A stretch of DNA of 64,000 nucleotides, taken from the NCBI RefSeq assembly GCF_040581415.1, contig NZ_CP114014.1:620001-684000 (forward strand). Direction: 5' to 3'. The notes below the pieces were generated by a model. The model worked only from the letters and a program-made list of their open reading frames with translations. It searched no databases and was not told the DNA's origin. Below, one piece after another: positions 1-8,443 of this stretch. Positions within the stretch are counted from its first letter, which is position 1. Each line of letters opens with the position of its first letter. The translations under genes were made by a program, and so were the position numbers. Source of the DNA: Paraconexibacter sp040581415 (GTDB taxonomy: Bacteria; Actinomycetota; Thermoleophilia; Solirubrobacterales; Solirubrobacteraceae).

Positions 1-1185
1 GTCATCGCCGTCCGGGAGCGTCGCCTCGGCGAGCACCGTGCCGTCGGCGCGCGCCATCTCCGCGTAGCGGGCGACCCGGGCGACCGACTCGGCGTCGATC
101 ACGGGCGGCACGTCGACGCCGAACGTCTCGGCGCCGCTCACCTGCAGCGTCGCGACCGCGCCGGCCAGTCGGGTGGCCAGCTCGTCGTAGAGGTCCGCGT
201 GGACCAGGACCCGCGCTGCCGCGGAGCACTTCTGGCCCGCGAACGCGAACGCGCTGTGCAGCAGCGCAGGGACGACGTCGTCGATGTCGGCGTCGCTGTC
301 GACGATCACGATGTTCTTGCCGCCCATCTCGCACACGACGCGCTTCAGGTGGTGCTGGCCGGGGACGACGTCGGCGGCCCGGCGCAGGATGTCCCGGCCC
401 GCGGCGCTCGACCCGGTGAAGGCGATCGTGTGGACGTGCGGGTGCGCGACGAGCGCCTTCGCCGGCTCGTCGCCGCCGGGCAGGACGTGCAGCGCGCCGG
501 CCGGCAGCCCCGCCGCCTGCAGCGCGTCGTAGAGCGCGGCGGCGCAGGCCGGCGCCTGGTCCGCGGGCTTCAGGACGACGGTGTTGCCGGTGACCAGCGC
601 CGCGGCGATCATCCCCGCCGGAATCGCGAGCGCGAAGTTCCACGGCGCGATGACGGCGCAGACACCGCGAGCCGCGTACGTCATGACGTTGCGCTCGCCC
701 GCGACGTGGACCAGCTCGCGCGGGCCGGCGAGCGCCACCGCCGCCCGGGCGTAGTACTCCAGGAAGTCGATCGCCTCGCAGACGTCGGCGTCCGCCTCCG
801 GCCAGGGCTTGGCGGTCTCGCGCAGGAGCAGCGCGGTGAGCTCGTGGCGGCGGGCGCGGAGCTGATCGGCGGCCCGGATCAGCACCGCGGCGCGGTCCTC
901 GGCGTCGCGCGACGACCAGTCGGCGAAGGCCCGGCGCGCAGCAGCGACCGCGGCATCGGCGTCGTCGACCGACGCATCCCCGGACAGCGCCACGACACGG
1001 TCCGGACGGGACGGGTCGACCGAGCGCAGCGGCAGCTCCGTCCCTGCCCGGCCGTCGATCACGACCGGCGCGCGCAGCGGGAGCCGCGCGTCGAGGGCGG
1101 CCAGCGCGGCGACGAGGTCGGCCCGCGGCTGCGGGCGGCGCAGCTCCAGGAGCGGCTCGTTGCGGAACGGGGCGGTGTCGGTCAT
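1..1185 (-). CDS. pruA: L-glutamate gamma-semialdehyde (P5C) dehydrogenase, 3' part outside window
   Basis: NAD-dependent oxidation of glutamate semialdehyde (P5C) to glutamate, the second step of proline catabolism, in the cytoplasm. 395 codons are visible; the C-terminus lies beyond the left edge. Aldehyde dehydrogenase hallmarks are seen: the APWNF motif, a TGN-VVLKPA stretch, FTGSSAAG, the general base Glu286 in CEMGGKN and the nucleophile Cys320 in AGQKCSAAA. The ATG start has a GGAGG ribosome site about 5 nt upstream. It overlaps the stop of the proline dehydrogenase gene by 4 nt (ATGA), so the two are translationally coupled. Together they look like the two halves of a PutA protein encoded separately. 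Confidence 0.93.
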   Translation of the reverse strand, partial: MTDTAPFRNEPLLELRRPQPRADLVAALAALDARLPLRAPVVIDGRAGTELPLRSVDPSRPDRVVALSGDASVDDADAAVAAARRAFADWSSRDAEDRAAVLIRAADQLRARRHELTALLLRETAKPWPEADADVCEAIDFLEYYARAAVALAGPRELVHVAGERNVMTYAARGVCAVIAPWNFALAIPAGMIAAALVTGNTVVLKPADQAPACAAALYDALQAAGLPAGALHVLPGGDEPAKALVAHPHVHTIAFTGSSAAGRDILRRAADVVPGQHHLKRVVCEMGGKNIVIVDSDADIDDVVPALLHSAFAFAGQKCSAAARVLVHADLYDELATRLAGAVATLQVSGAETFGVDVPPVIDAESVARVARYAEMARADGTVLAEATLPDGDD

Positions 1186-2633
1186 GGGGCCTCCAGGAGG
1201 CGGTCGAGGTCGGTGCCGCTCGCGTGCGCGCGCAGGAAGGAGTCGTTGGCGGTGTTCTCGAGCAGGCGGCGGACGAGGTAGGCCATGCCCGCGACGAGGT
1301 CGCCGATCGGGCAGTAGGTGCGCACGCGCAGCCCTTCGCGGGCCAGCGCGTGCCCGAGCGGGTCGCCGAGCCCGCGCAGGACCTGGTACTCGACGGCGTC
1401 CACGGGCAGCCCGCGCGCCTGCTGGCCGGCGATCGCGTGCGCGACCGACCGCAGGTTGTGCGACGCGATCAGCGGCCGCACGACGTCGGCGTGGTCCAGC
1501 AACCGGTCGGTGAGCGCCTCGAACGCGCGGTCGCACGCACGGCGATCGGTGTGGACGGGGACGGTCCAGCCGTTCTGCTCGGCCTCGACGACCTCGTGGT
1601 CCCAGTAGGCGCCTTTCACGAGGCGGATCGCGAGCGGGTGGGCGCGGGGAGTGCGGCGGGCCCAGTCCAGCAGCAGGTCGAGCTCCTCGCCGGCGTCGGT
1701 GAGGTACGCCTGGTGGACGATGCCGGCGGACGGCCCGGCGGCGAACTCGTCCTCGGCCAGCACACTCAGCGTGAGGTCGCGGACGGCCTCGCGGGAGTCG
1801 AGCGACTCCATGTCGACGTGGACGTGGGCACCGAGCTCGCGGGCGGTCCGGAGGATCGCGCGCAGGCGCGGGGCGGCGCCGGCGGCACCTCGCTGCGGCG
1901 CGTCGGCGCGCAGGTGCGGCGTCAGCGCCGAGACCTTGACGGACAGGTTGACCCGTGCGACCTGCCCGTGGGGGTCCTGCTCGAGCAGGGCGTTCGGCGC
2001 CCACGCGGCCATGCCGACGGACAGCGTCTGCAGGACCTCGACGCAGCGCTCGGCGTAGGCGTCGGCCTCCGCCTCGGACACCGTGGCCTCGCCGAGGAGG
2101 TCGACCGAGGTGGCGACCCCGTCCCGCCAGAGCCGCCGCACGGCGGGCAGCGCGTCCGCCGCGCCGGAGCCGACGATGAACCGGCCCGCCATCGCGCGGA
2201 CGCCGGCGGCGCTTGCCACGCCGACCACCGTCTGCCATGCGGCGCCGCGTCCGGCCAGCGAGCGCGCGAGGCCGAATGGGGCGGCGGGGGTGTCGACCTC
2301 GTCGAGCAGCGCCGCCAGGTGCGCGGCGATGTCGGTGTAGCTGTGACACGCCGGGCGCACGTCGACCAGCCGGAAGAGCGCCGCGCGCAGGTCGTCCCGG
2401 CTGGCGATCCGGTCCATCATCCGGGCCTCGATCGCCGCCCGTGGATCGTGGTGGGTCCCCATGCCGGCGGCCAGGCGCCGGCCGATCGCCGGGACCCGGG
2501 CCTCGACGTCGGCCGGTGCCGGGCGCGGCGCCGGCGGGTCGCTGTCCGATGGCGCCGCGGTATCGCCGGGTGCTGCCGCGCCGGGCGGTCCCGAGAGGCG
2601 ACGGGCGGTGGCGCGGACGGCGGCGGAGGTCAC
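1182..2633 (-). CDS. proline dehydrogenase (PutA-type, stand-alone)
   Basis: FAD-dependent oxidation of proline to P5C, feeding the coupled P5C dehydrogenase. At 483 aa it is longer than the roughly 300 aa monofunctional enzymes. It carries the extra N-terminal helical segment seen in PutA (about residues 40-150), then the TIM barrel with SVDLLGEATVSEAEAD and the C-terminal YCPIGDLVAGMAYLVRRLLEN substrate/FAD motif. I chose the GTG at 2633 because the residues before it are not family-like and contain the operator region. No strong ribosome site is visible there, so the start is uncertain by a few codons. It is divergent from the PucR regulator, which is its likely controller. Confidence 0.9.
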   Translation of the reverse strand: MTSAAVRATARRLSGPPGAAAPGDTAAPSDSDPPAPRPAPADVEARVPAIGRRLAAGMGTHHDPRAAIEARMMDRIASRDDLRAALFRLVDVRPACHSYTDIAAHLAALLDEVDTPAAPFGLARSLAGRGAAWQTVVGVASAAGVRAMAGRFIVGSGAADALPAVRRLWRDGVATSVDLLGEATVSEAEADAYAERCVEVLQTLSVGMAAWAPNALLEQDPHGQVARVNLSVKVSALTPHLRADAPQRGAAGAAPRLRAILRTARELGAHVHVDMESLDSREAVRDLTLSVLAEDEFAAGPSAGIVHQAYLTDAGEELDLLLDWARRTPRAHPLAIRLVKGAYWDHEVVEAEQNGWTVPVHTDRRACDRAFEALTDRLLDHADVVRPLIASHNLRSVAHAIAGQQARGLPVDAVEYQVLRGLGDPLGHALAREGLRVRTYCPIGDLVAGMAYLVRRLLENTANDSFLRAHASGTDLDRLLEAP

Positions 2634-2698
2634 GTATCGGACGCTACGCCGGGCGTCGAGCCCTGGGGGCGGACAGGAGTCGCCCCCGGCTTGCACGG

Positions 2699-2718
2699 GG
2701 TGAGACGATCGTCTCACC
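2699..2718. promoter_or_regulatory. perfect 20 bp palindrome, candidate operator of the proline genes
   Basis: The sequence reads GGTGAGACGA followed by its exact reverse complement, and it ends one base before the GTG start of the PucR gene. It sits in the 85 bp between the divergent proline dehydrogenase and regulator genes. This placement fits an autoregulatory site that also controls the proline operon. Binding by the regulator is inference. Confidence 0.6.
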
Positions 2719-3780
2719 GTGTCCGACGCCGACCAGCTGCAGGAGCTCCTCGACCGCCTCGCCGCGCGCGTGGGGCACGCCGTCTCCCTGGAGGATCCGC
2801 AGCTGCGGCTGATCGCCTACAGCCAGACCGGCGAGGACGCGGACCCCGTGCGGCTGCGCTCGATCCTGCGCCGCGAGAGCCCGGAGGACGTCCGCGCCTG
2901 GCTCTTCGGCCACGGCCTGCATGAGCTGCGGGAGCCGACGGTGCTGCCGCCGCTGGTCGACCTCGGCATGCGCGAGCGCGTGGTCTGCCCGGTCCGCCAC
3001 GCAGGGGCGCTGCTCGGCTACCTCTGGGTCCAGGAGTCGGGGGACGCGGACCTGATCGCTGCCGCCGCGACGGCCGCCGAGGCCGCGGGCGTCATCCTCT
3101 ACCGGCGCCGCCTGGAGCAGATGTCCGGCCGCGCACGCGAGGTCATGGAGCTCGCCGCCGGGGTCTTCGGGGACGAGGGCCGCGGAGGCGGGCTCGCACC
3201 CGTCGCCGTCGTGCGCACGGGCGTCCTGGGCGAGACGGCGGCGCTGGACCTGCACGCCGCGTTCGAGCAGGCGCTCCGCCGGCAGACCGGCGGGGCGGGC
3301 GGTCGCTGCCTGCAGCAGGAGGCGGACCTCGTCCTGGCCGGCGCGCCGGTGGCCGACCTGCAGGCGGCGCTGGCCGCCGTCGGGAGCGGGCTGCCGGCCG
3401 GGGTCGGCGGGCCGCTCGTCGAGGCCCGGCGAGCGGCGCTGCTGGCCGAGCTGCTCGGCGCGACGGTGCCGCTGCAGCTGGGGGACGTCCCCCTCGAGGC
3501 CCACGTCCTGGCGGCCGCCGGCGACGACCCGGCGCGGATCGAGGTCCCGCTCGTCGCCGCCACCCTGCTCGCCACGGACCCCGTCCTGGCCGCGACGATC
3601 GAGACCTACCTGGACCACGGCGGGGACATCGCCGCGACCACCGCCGCGCTCAGCGTCAGCCGCGCCGGCCTCTACCGGCGGCTGCACCGGGCCGAGACGG
3701 CGGGTGGGTTCGCGCTCCACGACGGCGCGCAGCGCACGCTGCTGCACCTCGGGCTGAAGGCGGCGCGGCTGACCCGCTGA
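2719..3780 (+). CDS. PucR-family transcriptional regulator, probable proline-use activator
   Basis: A 353 aa cytoplasmic regulator. The C-terminus (about residues 290-350) is the PucR-type helix-turn-helix with ATTAALSVSRAGLYRRLHR; the N-terminal 130 residues look like a GAF/sensor-type domain (AVSLEDPQLRLIAYS). Related proteins next to proline dehydrogenase genes in actinobacteria (PruR/PutR type) activate proline catabolism, so the same job is inferred here from divergence with those genes. The GTG start directly abuts the 20 bp palindrome and lacks a ribosome site, so the message may be leaderless. Confident for the family, less so for the ligand. Confidence 0.85.
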   Translation: MSDADQLQELLDRLAARVGHAVSLEDPQLRLIAYSQTGEDADPVRLRSILRRESPEDVRAWLFGHGLHELREPTVLPPLVDLGMRERVVCPVRHAGALLGYLWVQESGDADLIAAAATAAEAAGVILYRRRLEQMSGRAREVMELAAGVFGDEGRGGGLAPVAVVRTGVLGETAALDLHAAFEQALRRQTGGAGGRCLQQEADLVLAGAPVADLQAALAAVGSGLPAGVGGPLVEARRAALLAELLGATVPLQLGDVPLEAHVLAAAGDDPARIEVPLVAATLLATDPVLAATIETYLDHGGDIAATTAALSVSRAGLYRRLHRAETAGGFALHDGAQRTLLHLGLKAARLTR

Positions 3781-3800
3781 CCCCGGCTCGTCGGTCGCTC

Positions 3801-3925
3801 GATGTGCCACCACAGGCCACCCGCGCACGTGGTGGCACATCGGCGGACGGCTGCGCGGGGTGCCCCCGGGGCCGTGGGGCGCTCGATGTGCCACCACCTG
3901 CCACCCGCGCACGTGGTGGCACATC
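3801..3925. repeat. two tandem copies of a 41 nt hairpin element
   Basis: Each unit (3801-3841 and 3885-3925) has perfect 13 bp arms GATGTGCCACCAC / GTGGTGGCACATC around a 15 nt loop. The loops differ only in their first two bases. Spacing between copies is 84 bp. The unit lies between two same-strand genes with no coding content. It looks like a REP-type palindromic repeat or a double transcription terminator, though no T tract follows. Confidence 0.7.
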
Positions 3926-3987
3926 GGCGACGGGTCGGGAGGCAGCGCCCTGGTTCCCGGTGCGCTTTGCTGACACGATGCGCAGCG

Positions 3988-4593
3988 ATGCCCCGCCCGC
4001 CGCGCGCCGCCGCCGCCCTGATCGTCGCCTCCTGCCTGCTGGGCCTCACGTTCGGCGCCGTCGGATGCGGCCGGGACAACGCCCCGCCCAAGCGCGCGGA
4101 GGACAAGGACAGCGCGGCCACCCGCCAGATCCCGGAGGACCGCGCGGCGGCCAACCGCGCCGCGATGCGCGACTGCGCCCCGCCGGACGACGACCTGGTG
4201 TCCGCGCTCCCGGACGACCTCGAGCTGGAGCCGGTGGAGAACGACCCGAACCTCGCCCTCCTCGGGGACGCCGCGCCGTCGGCGGAGGGGGTCTCGCTCA
4301 AGCAGGGCGGCACACTCGTGGGGTCGATCGTGGCCTTCCCCCTGCTGGCGGGCGAGGAGGACACGTACACGCAGACCGTGCTCAGGACCGTGCGCCGGCG
4401 CGCGAGCGTGCGCCGGCGCACGAGCGTGCGAGTCCGCAAGGGCAGGGTCGGGGGCGTCACCGCGACCCGGATCGACGTCGCGCCCGGCGGGACGCTGTAC
4501 ATCATCCGGCGCGACTGCCGGATCCTCGAGATCCGGGCACGGACGCCGCGGTTGGCGAAGGACCTCGCGCTGCGGCTCGCCGACCAGCCCTGA
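3988..4593 (+). CDS. putative lipoprotein of unknown function
   Basis: A 201 aa exported protein. It has a basic start (MPRPPR), a hydrophobic stretch and a lipobox ending GAVGC near residue 28, so it should be lipid-anchored outside the membrane. The mature part begins with a charged low-complexity segment, followed by a globular region with an Arg-rich patch (RRRASVRRRTSVRVRKGR) around residues 130-155. I recognise no domain. The ATG at 3988 is chosen because the signal peptide begins there; upstream in-frame codons run through the hairpin repeats. It stands alone between the repeats and the convergent MOSC gene. Confidence 0.7.
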   Translation: MPRPPRAAAALIVASCLLGLTFGAVGCGRDNAPPKRAEDKDSAATRQIPEDRAAANRAAMRDCAPPDDDLVSALPDDLELEPVENDPNLALLGDAAPSAEGVSLKQGGTLVGSIVAFPLLAGEEDTYTQTVLRTVRRRASVRRRTSVRVRKGRVGGVTATRIDVAPGGTLYIIRRDCRILEIRARTPRLAKDLALRLADQP

Positions 4594-4622
4594 CCGCCGC
4601 GCCGCCCTGAGCGCGGGGTGGC

Positions 4623-5279
4623 TCAGGCGTGCTCCGCCACCCAGTCGCGCCAGAACTGCGGCAGCGCGGGAGCGTGCAGCAGCTTGGGTCGCAGCGACGC
4701 GTCGTGCAGCAGCGCCTGGAACATCAGCGCGCTCGTCACGTTGTGATCCGGGCGGAAGACGACCTCGATCGCGTCTCCTGCCCCTAGGTCGCCCTCCTCG
4801 AGGATCCCGAGATACGCACCCGGCCGCCCGGCCTGCGCGAACGCCCTCACGAACAGCGGGTCGCGCATCCGCAGGCCGAGCTTGAAGCAGGGGATGCGCG
4901 TCTGGCGAACCTCGAGCAGCGTGGTGCCGACCCGCCAGCGGTCCCCGATGCGCGCGCCCGAGAGGTCAAGTCCGCGGGTGGTGAGGTTCTCGCCGAACGC
5001 ACCCGGCCCGAACTCGCGCCCCGTCTGGGTCGCCCACCACGCGCTGTCCTCGCTCGCGTAGGCGTAGACCGCCTTGTCCGGCCCGCCGTGGACCGTGCGG
5101 TCGGCCTGGTCGTCGCCGGCGAGGTTCACGCCCTGCACCGGGACCCGCCACGTGACCGGCGACTTCCAGATGCCCGTCTCGATCACGCGGCTGCCGACGT
5201 GGACGTCGCGCACGCCGCCGACGCTGACGGCGAGCAGCTCGCCGGTGAGGGTCTCGGTGGACGGGGTCTGCGTGCTCAT
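4623..5279 (-). CDS. MOSC domain protein (YiiM-like)
   Basis: A 218 aa protein with the MOSC fold found in molybdenum-cofactor sulfurase C-termini and in the YiiM/YuaD group. Seen: the HGGPDKAVYAYA core motif, FGENLTTRGLDLSGARIGDRW and the conserved Cys in QTRIPCFKLG that is thought to handle sulfur or the cofactor in this family. Relatives reduce N-hydroxylated compounds or bind molybdenum cofactor; which applies here is unknown. Its ATG overlaps the stop of the upstream pentapeptide-repeat gene by 4 nt, giving a two-gene operon. Confidence 0.88.
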   Translation of the reverse strand: MSTQTPSTETLTGELLAVSVGGVRDVHVGSRVIETGIWKSPVTWRVPVQGVNLAGDDQADRTVHGGPDKAVYAYASEDSAWWATQTGREFGPGAFGENLTTRGLDLSGARIGDRWRVGTTLLEVRQTRIPCFKLGLRMRDPLFVRAFAQAGRPGAYLGILEEGDLGAGDAIEVVFRPDHNVTSALMFQALLHDASLRPKLLHAPALPQFWRDWVAEHA

Positions 5280-5962
5280 CGGCCTCGGTGCTCCTGATGG
5301 TCGTCGTCGTCGTCGTCCAGCGCGCGGACGCCCAGCGCGCCCGCGAAGATCGTGGCGGCCGCGACGATGTCCGGCAGCGGCATCGCCACCCCGCGCAGCC
5401 GCTCGGTCGCCCGCATCCGTTCGATCTCGCAGCCGCGCAGCTCGCAGCCGGTGCCGAAGCGCGTCCCCGTGAGGTCGACGCCGGTCAGCGTGCAGTCCTG
5501 GAACACGGCGGCGGTCAGCCGGCAGTCGGCCAGGTCGCTGTCGGTCAGGACGCAGTCGTCGAAGCTGACCCGCTCCAGGCGCGAGGCGGCGAACGACGCG
5601 AGGTCGATCAGGCAGCCGGTGAAGCTCACGTCCCGCAGCGTGGCCTCGGTCAAGCTCAGGCCGGTGAGGCGCACGCCCGCGAACGCGCAGCGCTGCACCG
5701 TCGCGCCGCGGCCGCGGAGGTTGGCCAGGCTGCCGCCGGTCACGCGCACGTCGCGCAGCGACAGGTGCGGCAGGTCGGCGCCGGACAGGTCGGCGTCGAT
5801 CAGCTGCGACTCGTGCACCTCCAGGCCGCGCGACCGGACGCCGGGCCGGGCGCCCGTGATGTGCGCGTCCTGCACCGCCGACTCGTCCTCGAGCGCCTGC
5901 TCGGCCAGGTCGAGCGGGGCAAGGTCCGACGGGACGCGGGGTGTCGTGATCGGCCGGGCCAC
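5276..5962 (-). CDS. pentapeptide-repeat protein
   Basis: A 228 aa protein in which residues about 50-190 follow the A(D/N)LXX pentapeptide rhythm (DADLSGADL, DSDLADCRLTAAVFQDCTL). These predict a right-handed quadrilateral beta-helix. Some family members mimic DNA and protect gyrase, but nothing here specifies that role. A short hydrophobic stretch (IVAAATIFAGALGV) and an Asp-rich tail (DDDDDD) end the protein. It is translationally coupled to the MOSC gene downstream. Confidence 0.82.
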   Translation of the reverse strand: MARPITTPRVPSDLAPLDLAEQALEDESAVQDAHITGARPGVRSRGLEVHESQLIDADLSGADLPHLSLRDVRVTGGSLANLRGRGATVQRCAFAGVRLTGLSLTEATLRDVSFTGCLIDLASFAASRLERVSFDDCVLTDSDLADCRLTAAVFQDCTLTGVDLTGTRFGTGCELRGCEIERMRATERLRGVAMPLPDIVAAATIFAGALGVRALDDDDDDHQEHRGR

Positions 5963-5994
5963 CGGCGTCCAGTCTACGCCGGGCCGCAGGCCGT

Positions 5995-6948
5995 TCAGAC
6001 GGGCTGCGGCGATGGCTCGCGCGCGATTGCCTCGGGGGTGTCGGCGGTGGCCGTGAGCGGGCCCGCGCCGCCACCACCGCCGCGGCTGGGACGCCGGAGC
6101 CTGACGCCCGCCGTCAGGCCGAGACCCGCCATCACCACCGCGCCGCCGCCCAGCTCGGCGGCGGTCGGCCGCTCACCCAGCGCGATCCACGCGGCGGCGA
6201 TCCCGACGACCGGGACCAGCAGCGTGAACGGCGCCACGATGGACGCCTCGTAGCGCCGCAGCAGCCAGTTCCACACGCCGTAGCCGAAGAACGTCGAGCC
6301 GATCACGATGTACGCGAGCGCGAGCAGCCCGCCCGCTCCCACGCCGGTGATCGCGTCGCCCATGCGGTCCGGGCCCTCGAGCGTCAGCGACAGCAGGCCG
6401 AGCGGGATCGGGGGGACGAGGCTGGACCAGACGAGCAGCGCGATCGCGTCCGGTGGCCGCGACCGGCGCACGATGATGTTCCCCGTCCCCCAGGAGGCGC
6501 TCGCCCCGATGCAGAGCGCGAACGCGAGCAGCGGGACGCCCTCGGCGCGGCCGGCGGCGATGATGGCGATCCCGGCCAGGGCGACGGCCGAGCCCGCGAG
6601 CTGACGGCGGCCGGGGCGCTCCCCGAGGAACGCGACCGCGAGCGCGACGGTGAAGACCGCCTGCAGCTGCAGGACGAGCGACGCGAGCCCGGCGGGCATC
6701 CCCTCGTGCAACGCGCTGAAGAGGAACGCGAACTGCCCGGCCGACAGGAACAGGCCGACGCCGATCACGTTGCGCGCCGGGACCTGCGGGCGGCCGACGA
6801 GGAAGACGGCGGGCAGCGCCACGAACACGAAGCGCAGCGCCGCGAAGAGCAGGGGCGGAAAGTCCTTCAGCCCGACGTGGATGACGACGAAGTTCACGCC
6901 CCAGACGACCATCACGGCGACGGCGAGGAGGGCGTGGCGGCGCGGCAT
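5995..6948 (-). CDS. EamA/DMT-family transporter (amino-acid or metabolite exporter)
   Basis: A 317 aa inner-membrane protein with about ten membrane segments arranged as two EamA repeats (residues about 5-135 and 145-290). The motif VVWGVNFVVIHVG near the start and GYGVWNWLLRRYEAS in the second repeat are typical of the EamA group that exports cysteine or acetylserine. The C-terminus is a Gly-rich tail. It is divergent from a LysR regulator, a common arrangement for such exporters, so LysR control is likely. The substrate cannot be told from sequence. Confidence 0.87.
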   Translation of the reverse strand: MPRRHALLAVAVMVVWGVNFVVIHVGLKDFPPLLFAALRFVFVALPAVFLVGRPQVPARNVIGVGLFLSAGQFAFLFSALHEGMPAGLASLVLQLQAVFTVALAVAFLGERPGRRQLAGSAVALAGIAIIAAGRAEGVPLLAFALCIGASASWGTGNIIVRRSRPPDAIALLVWSSLVPPIPLGLLSLTLEGPDRMGDAITGVGAGGLLALAYIVIGSTFFGYGVWNWLLRRYEASIVAPFTLLVPVVGIAAAWIALGERPTAAELGGGAVVMAGLGLTAGVRLRRPSRGGGGGAGPLTATADTPEAIAREPSPQPV

Positions 6949-7018
6949 GGGCGCAGCATGGCGCAGACGATCGTGCAGAGCGACTCGTCCTTCTGAGCGA
7001 TACCCGTAAGCTCCACTG

Positions 7019-7954
7019 ATGCTTCATCTCGGTCGTCTGCGCACGCTGCGCGAGGTCGCCGACCGCGGGACGATCGCCGCGGCCGCCGACGCCCTGCACC
7101 TGACCCCGTCAGCCGTCTCGCAGCAGCTGAGCGCCCTGGAGCGTGAGATCGGGCACCGGCTGGTGGAGAAGGACGGCCGCACCATCCGCCTGACCCCGCT
7201 GGCCGAGGTCCTGGTCCGCCGGGCGGACGCCGTCTTCGCCGAGGTGCAGGTCCTGCAGGCCGAGGTCGCCGCCCACGCCGCCGGCGAGCAGGCCCGGCTG
7301 CACGTCGCGGCCTTCGCCACCGCGATCACGAGCCTGATCGCGCCCGCGGCGATCGCGCTCCGCGAGAGCAGCCCCGGCCTGGAACTGCGCGTCACGATGG
7401 CCGAGGCGCCGGAGGCGTTCGCGGGCCTCGGGCGCCAGGAGCTCGACATCGTGATCTCGATGGAGGCGTCCGGGGCACCGACCCACGACGACCCGCGGTT
7501 CGCGCGGGAGGAGCTGCTCACCGACGTGCTGGACCTGGTCGTCCCCGCCGGCCATCCGCTGGCCGGCGCGGGACCGGTCCCGCTGACTGCCGCCGGCGCC
7601 GAGCGCTGGGTCGTCCCGCCCGGCGGCTGGACCTGCGAGCAGGTGGTCGTCGGCGCCTGCCACGCAGCGGGGTTCACGCCGCGCGTCGCCCATCGCTCGG
7701 CCGACTGGAACGCGGTCATGGCGCTGGTCGCGGCCGGCTTGGGCGTGGCGCTCGTCCCGCGGCTGGCCCGCACCGCGATCGTCCCGGGGGCGGTCGTCGT
7801 CCCGGTCGAGGGCACCGCGCCCGCGCGGCACCTGTTCGTCGCCTGCCGCCGCGGCCACCAGGACGCACCGGCGCTGCGGCGCACCATCGACGCCCTTCAC
7901 ACCGCCGCCCGCGGGACGGTCGGCCACGACGCGCCGGTCATGCTCGCCGCCTGA
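7019..7954 (+). CDS. LysR-family transcriptional regulator
   Basis: A 311 aa regulator: winged helix-turn-helix at residues 1-60 (AAAADALHLTPSAVSQQLSALE) and a periplasmic-binding-like effector domain from about 88 to 295. It lies head to head with the EamA exporter gene across 70 bp, so the exporter and its own gene are the expected targets. That gap contains the small palindrome ACGATCGT at 6967-6974 and a TCG-N7-CGA pair, neither a convincing operator alone. The ATG start lacks a clear ribosome site. Confidence 0.9.
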   Translation: MLHLGRLRTLREVADRGTIAAAADALHLTPSAVSQQLSALEREIGHRLVEKDGRTIRLTPLAEVLVRRADAVFAEVQVLQAEVAAHAAGEQARLHVAAFATAITSLIAPAAIALRESSPGLELRVTMAEAPEAFAGLGRQELDIVISMEASGAPTHDDPRFAREELLTDVLDLVVPAGHPLAGAGPVPLTAAGAERWVVPPGGWTCEQVVVGACHAAGFTPRVAHRSADWNAVMALVAAGLGVALVPRLARTAIVPGAVVVPVEGTAPARHLFVACRRGHQDAPALRRTIDALHTAARGTVGHDAPVMLAA

Positions 7955-7999
7955 CCGGGATCGACGTCCGTCGTGTGACAAAGCTCACGGAGCGCGGTG

Positions 8000-8024
8000 G
8001 TTTGGTGCCGCGCGGCGCGGGCAA
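8000..8024 (+). promoter_or_regulatory. SigB/SigF-like stress promoter for csbD-family gene
   Basis: GTTTGG (8000-8005), 13 bp, then GGGCAA (8019-8024) resembles the general-stress sigma consensus GTTTAA-N12-15-GGGTAT. It lies about 70 bp before a CsbD-family gene, a classic member of that regulon. Position and motif agree; it is otherwise untested. Confidence 0.5.
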
Positions 8025-8092
8025 ACACCTGTTGCGGCGGTCGGCATCACCGCCCGCCGCCGAGACTTATCCATCGACCTCAGGAGCACCGT

Positions 8093-8272
8093 ATGTCCGG
8101 TACCGCCGACAACGTCAAGGGCAACATCAAGGAGACGGCCGGCGCCGTCACGGGCGACAAGGACCTCGAGAACGAGGGCAAGGCCGATCAGGTCGTCGGC
8201 AAGCTCAAGGACGCCGTCAGCGATGTCAAGGACGCCGCCGAGGGCGCCATCGACAAGGTCCGCGGCAAGTAG
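8093..8272 (+). CDS. CsbD-family general stress protein
   Basis: A 59 aa hydrophilic protein with the CsbD pattern: MSGTADNVKGNIKETAG, then a second half KADQVVGKLKDAVSDVKDA. The alternating Lys/Asp/Gly composition predicts a flexible helical protein. Homologues are induced by general stress and of unknown biochemical role. The ATG is set by the family N-terminus and a good ribosome site (AGGAG, 6 nt upstream). A SigB-like promoter precedes it, and the gene is monocistronic. Confidence 0.9.
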   Translation: MSGTADNVKGNIKETAGAVTGDKDLENEGKADQVVGKLKDAVSDVKDAAEGAIDKVRGK

Positions 8273-8385
8273 CCACCCCCCCTTCGCGGTCGGCTGCGGC
8301 GCGCGTCATCGATTCTCCCCCGCCTCAATGACCTGACGCGCCCGCCGCCCGCGTAGAGCAGTACCCCAAGAACCATCCCCGACCT

Positions 8386-8408
8386 CGGGCGGCCCCTACG
8401 GCCGCCCG
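8386..8408 (+). terminator. hairpin terminator candidate downstream of csbD-family gene
   Basis: CGGGCGGCC and GGCCGCCCG form a perfect 9 bp stem with a 5 nt loop, followed by TCGTCGTTC. The T tract is weak, as is usual at this GC content. Confidence 0.55.
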
Positions 8409-8443
8409 TCGTCGTTCAGCCTCATCCGCCATCATCGGCGCCG

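Noticed and set aside
6949..7018. LysR operator in the eamA-lysR gap
   Set aside because: ACGATCGT and a TCG-N7-CGA pair are present, but neither matches a T-N11-A site well enough to report as a feature.
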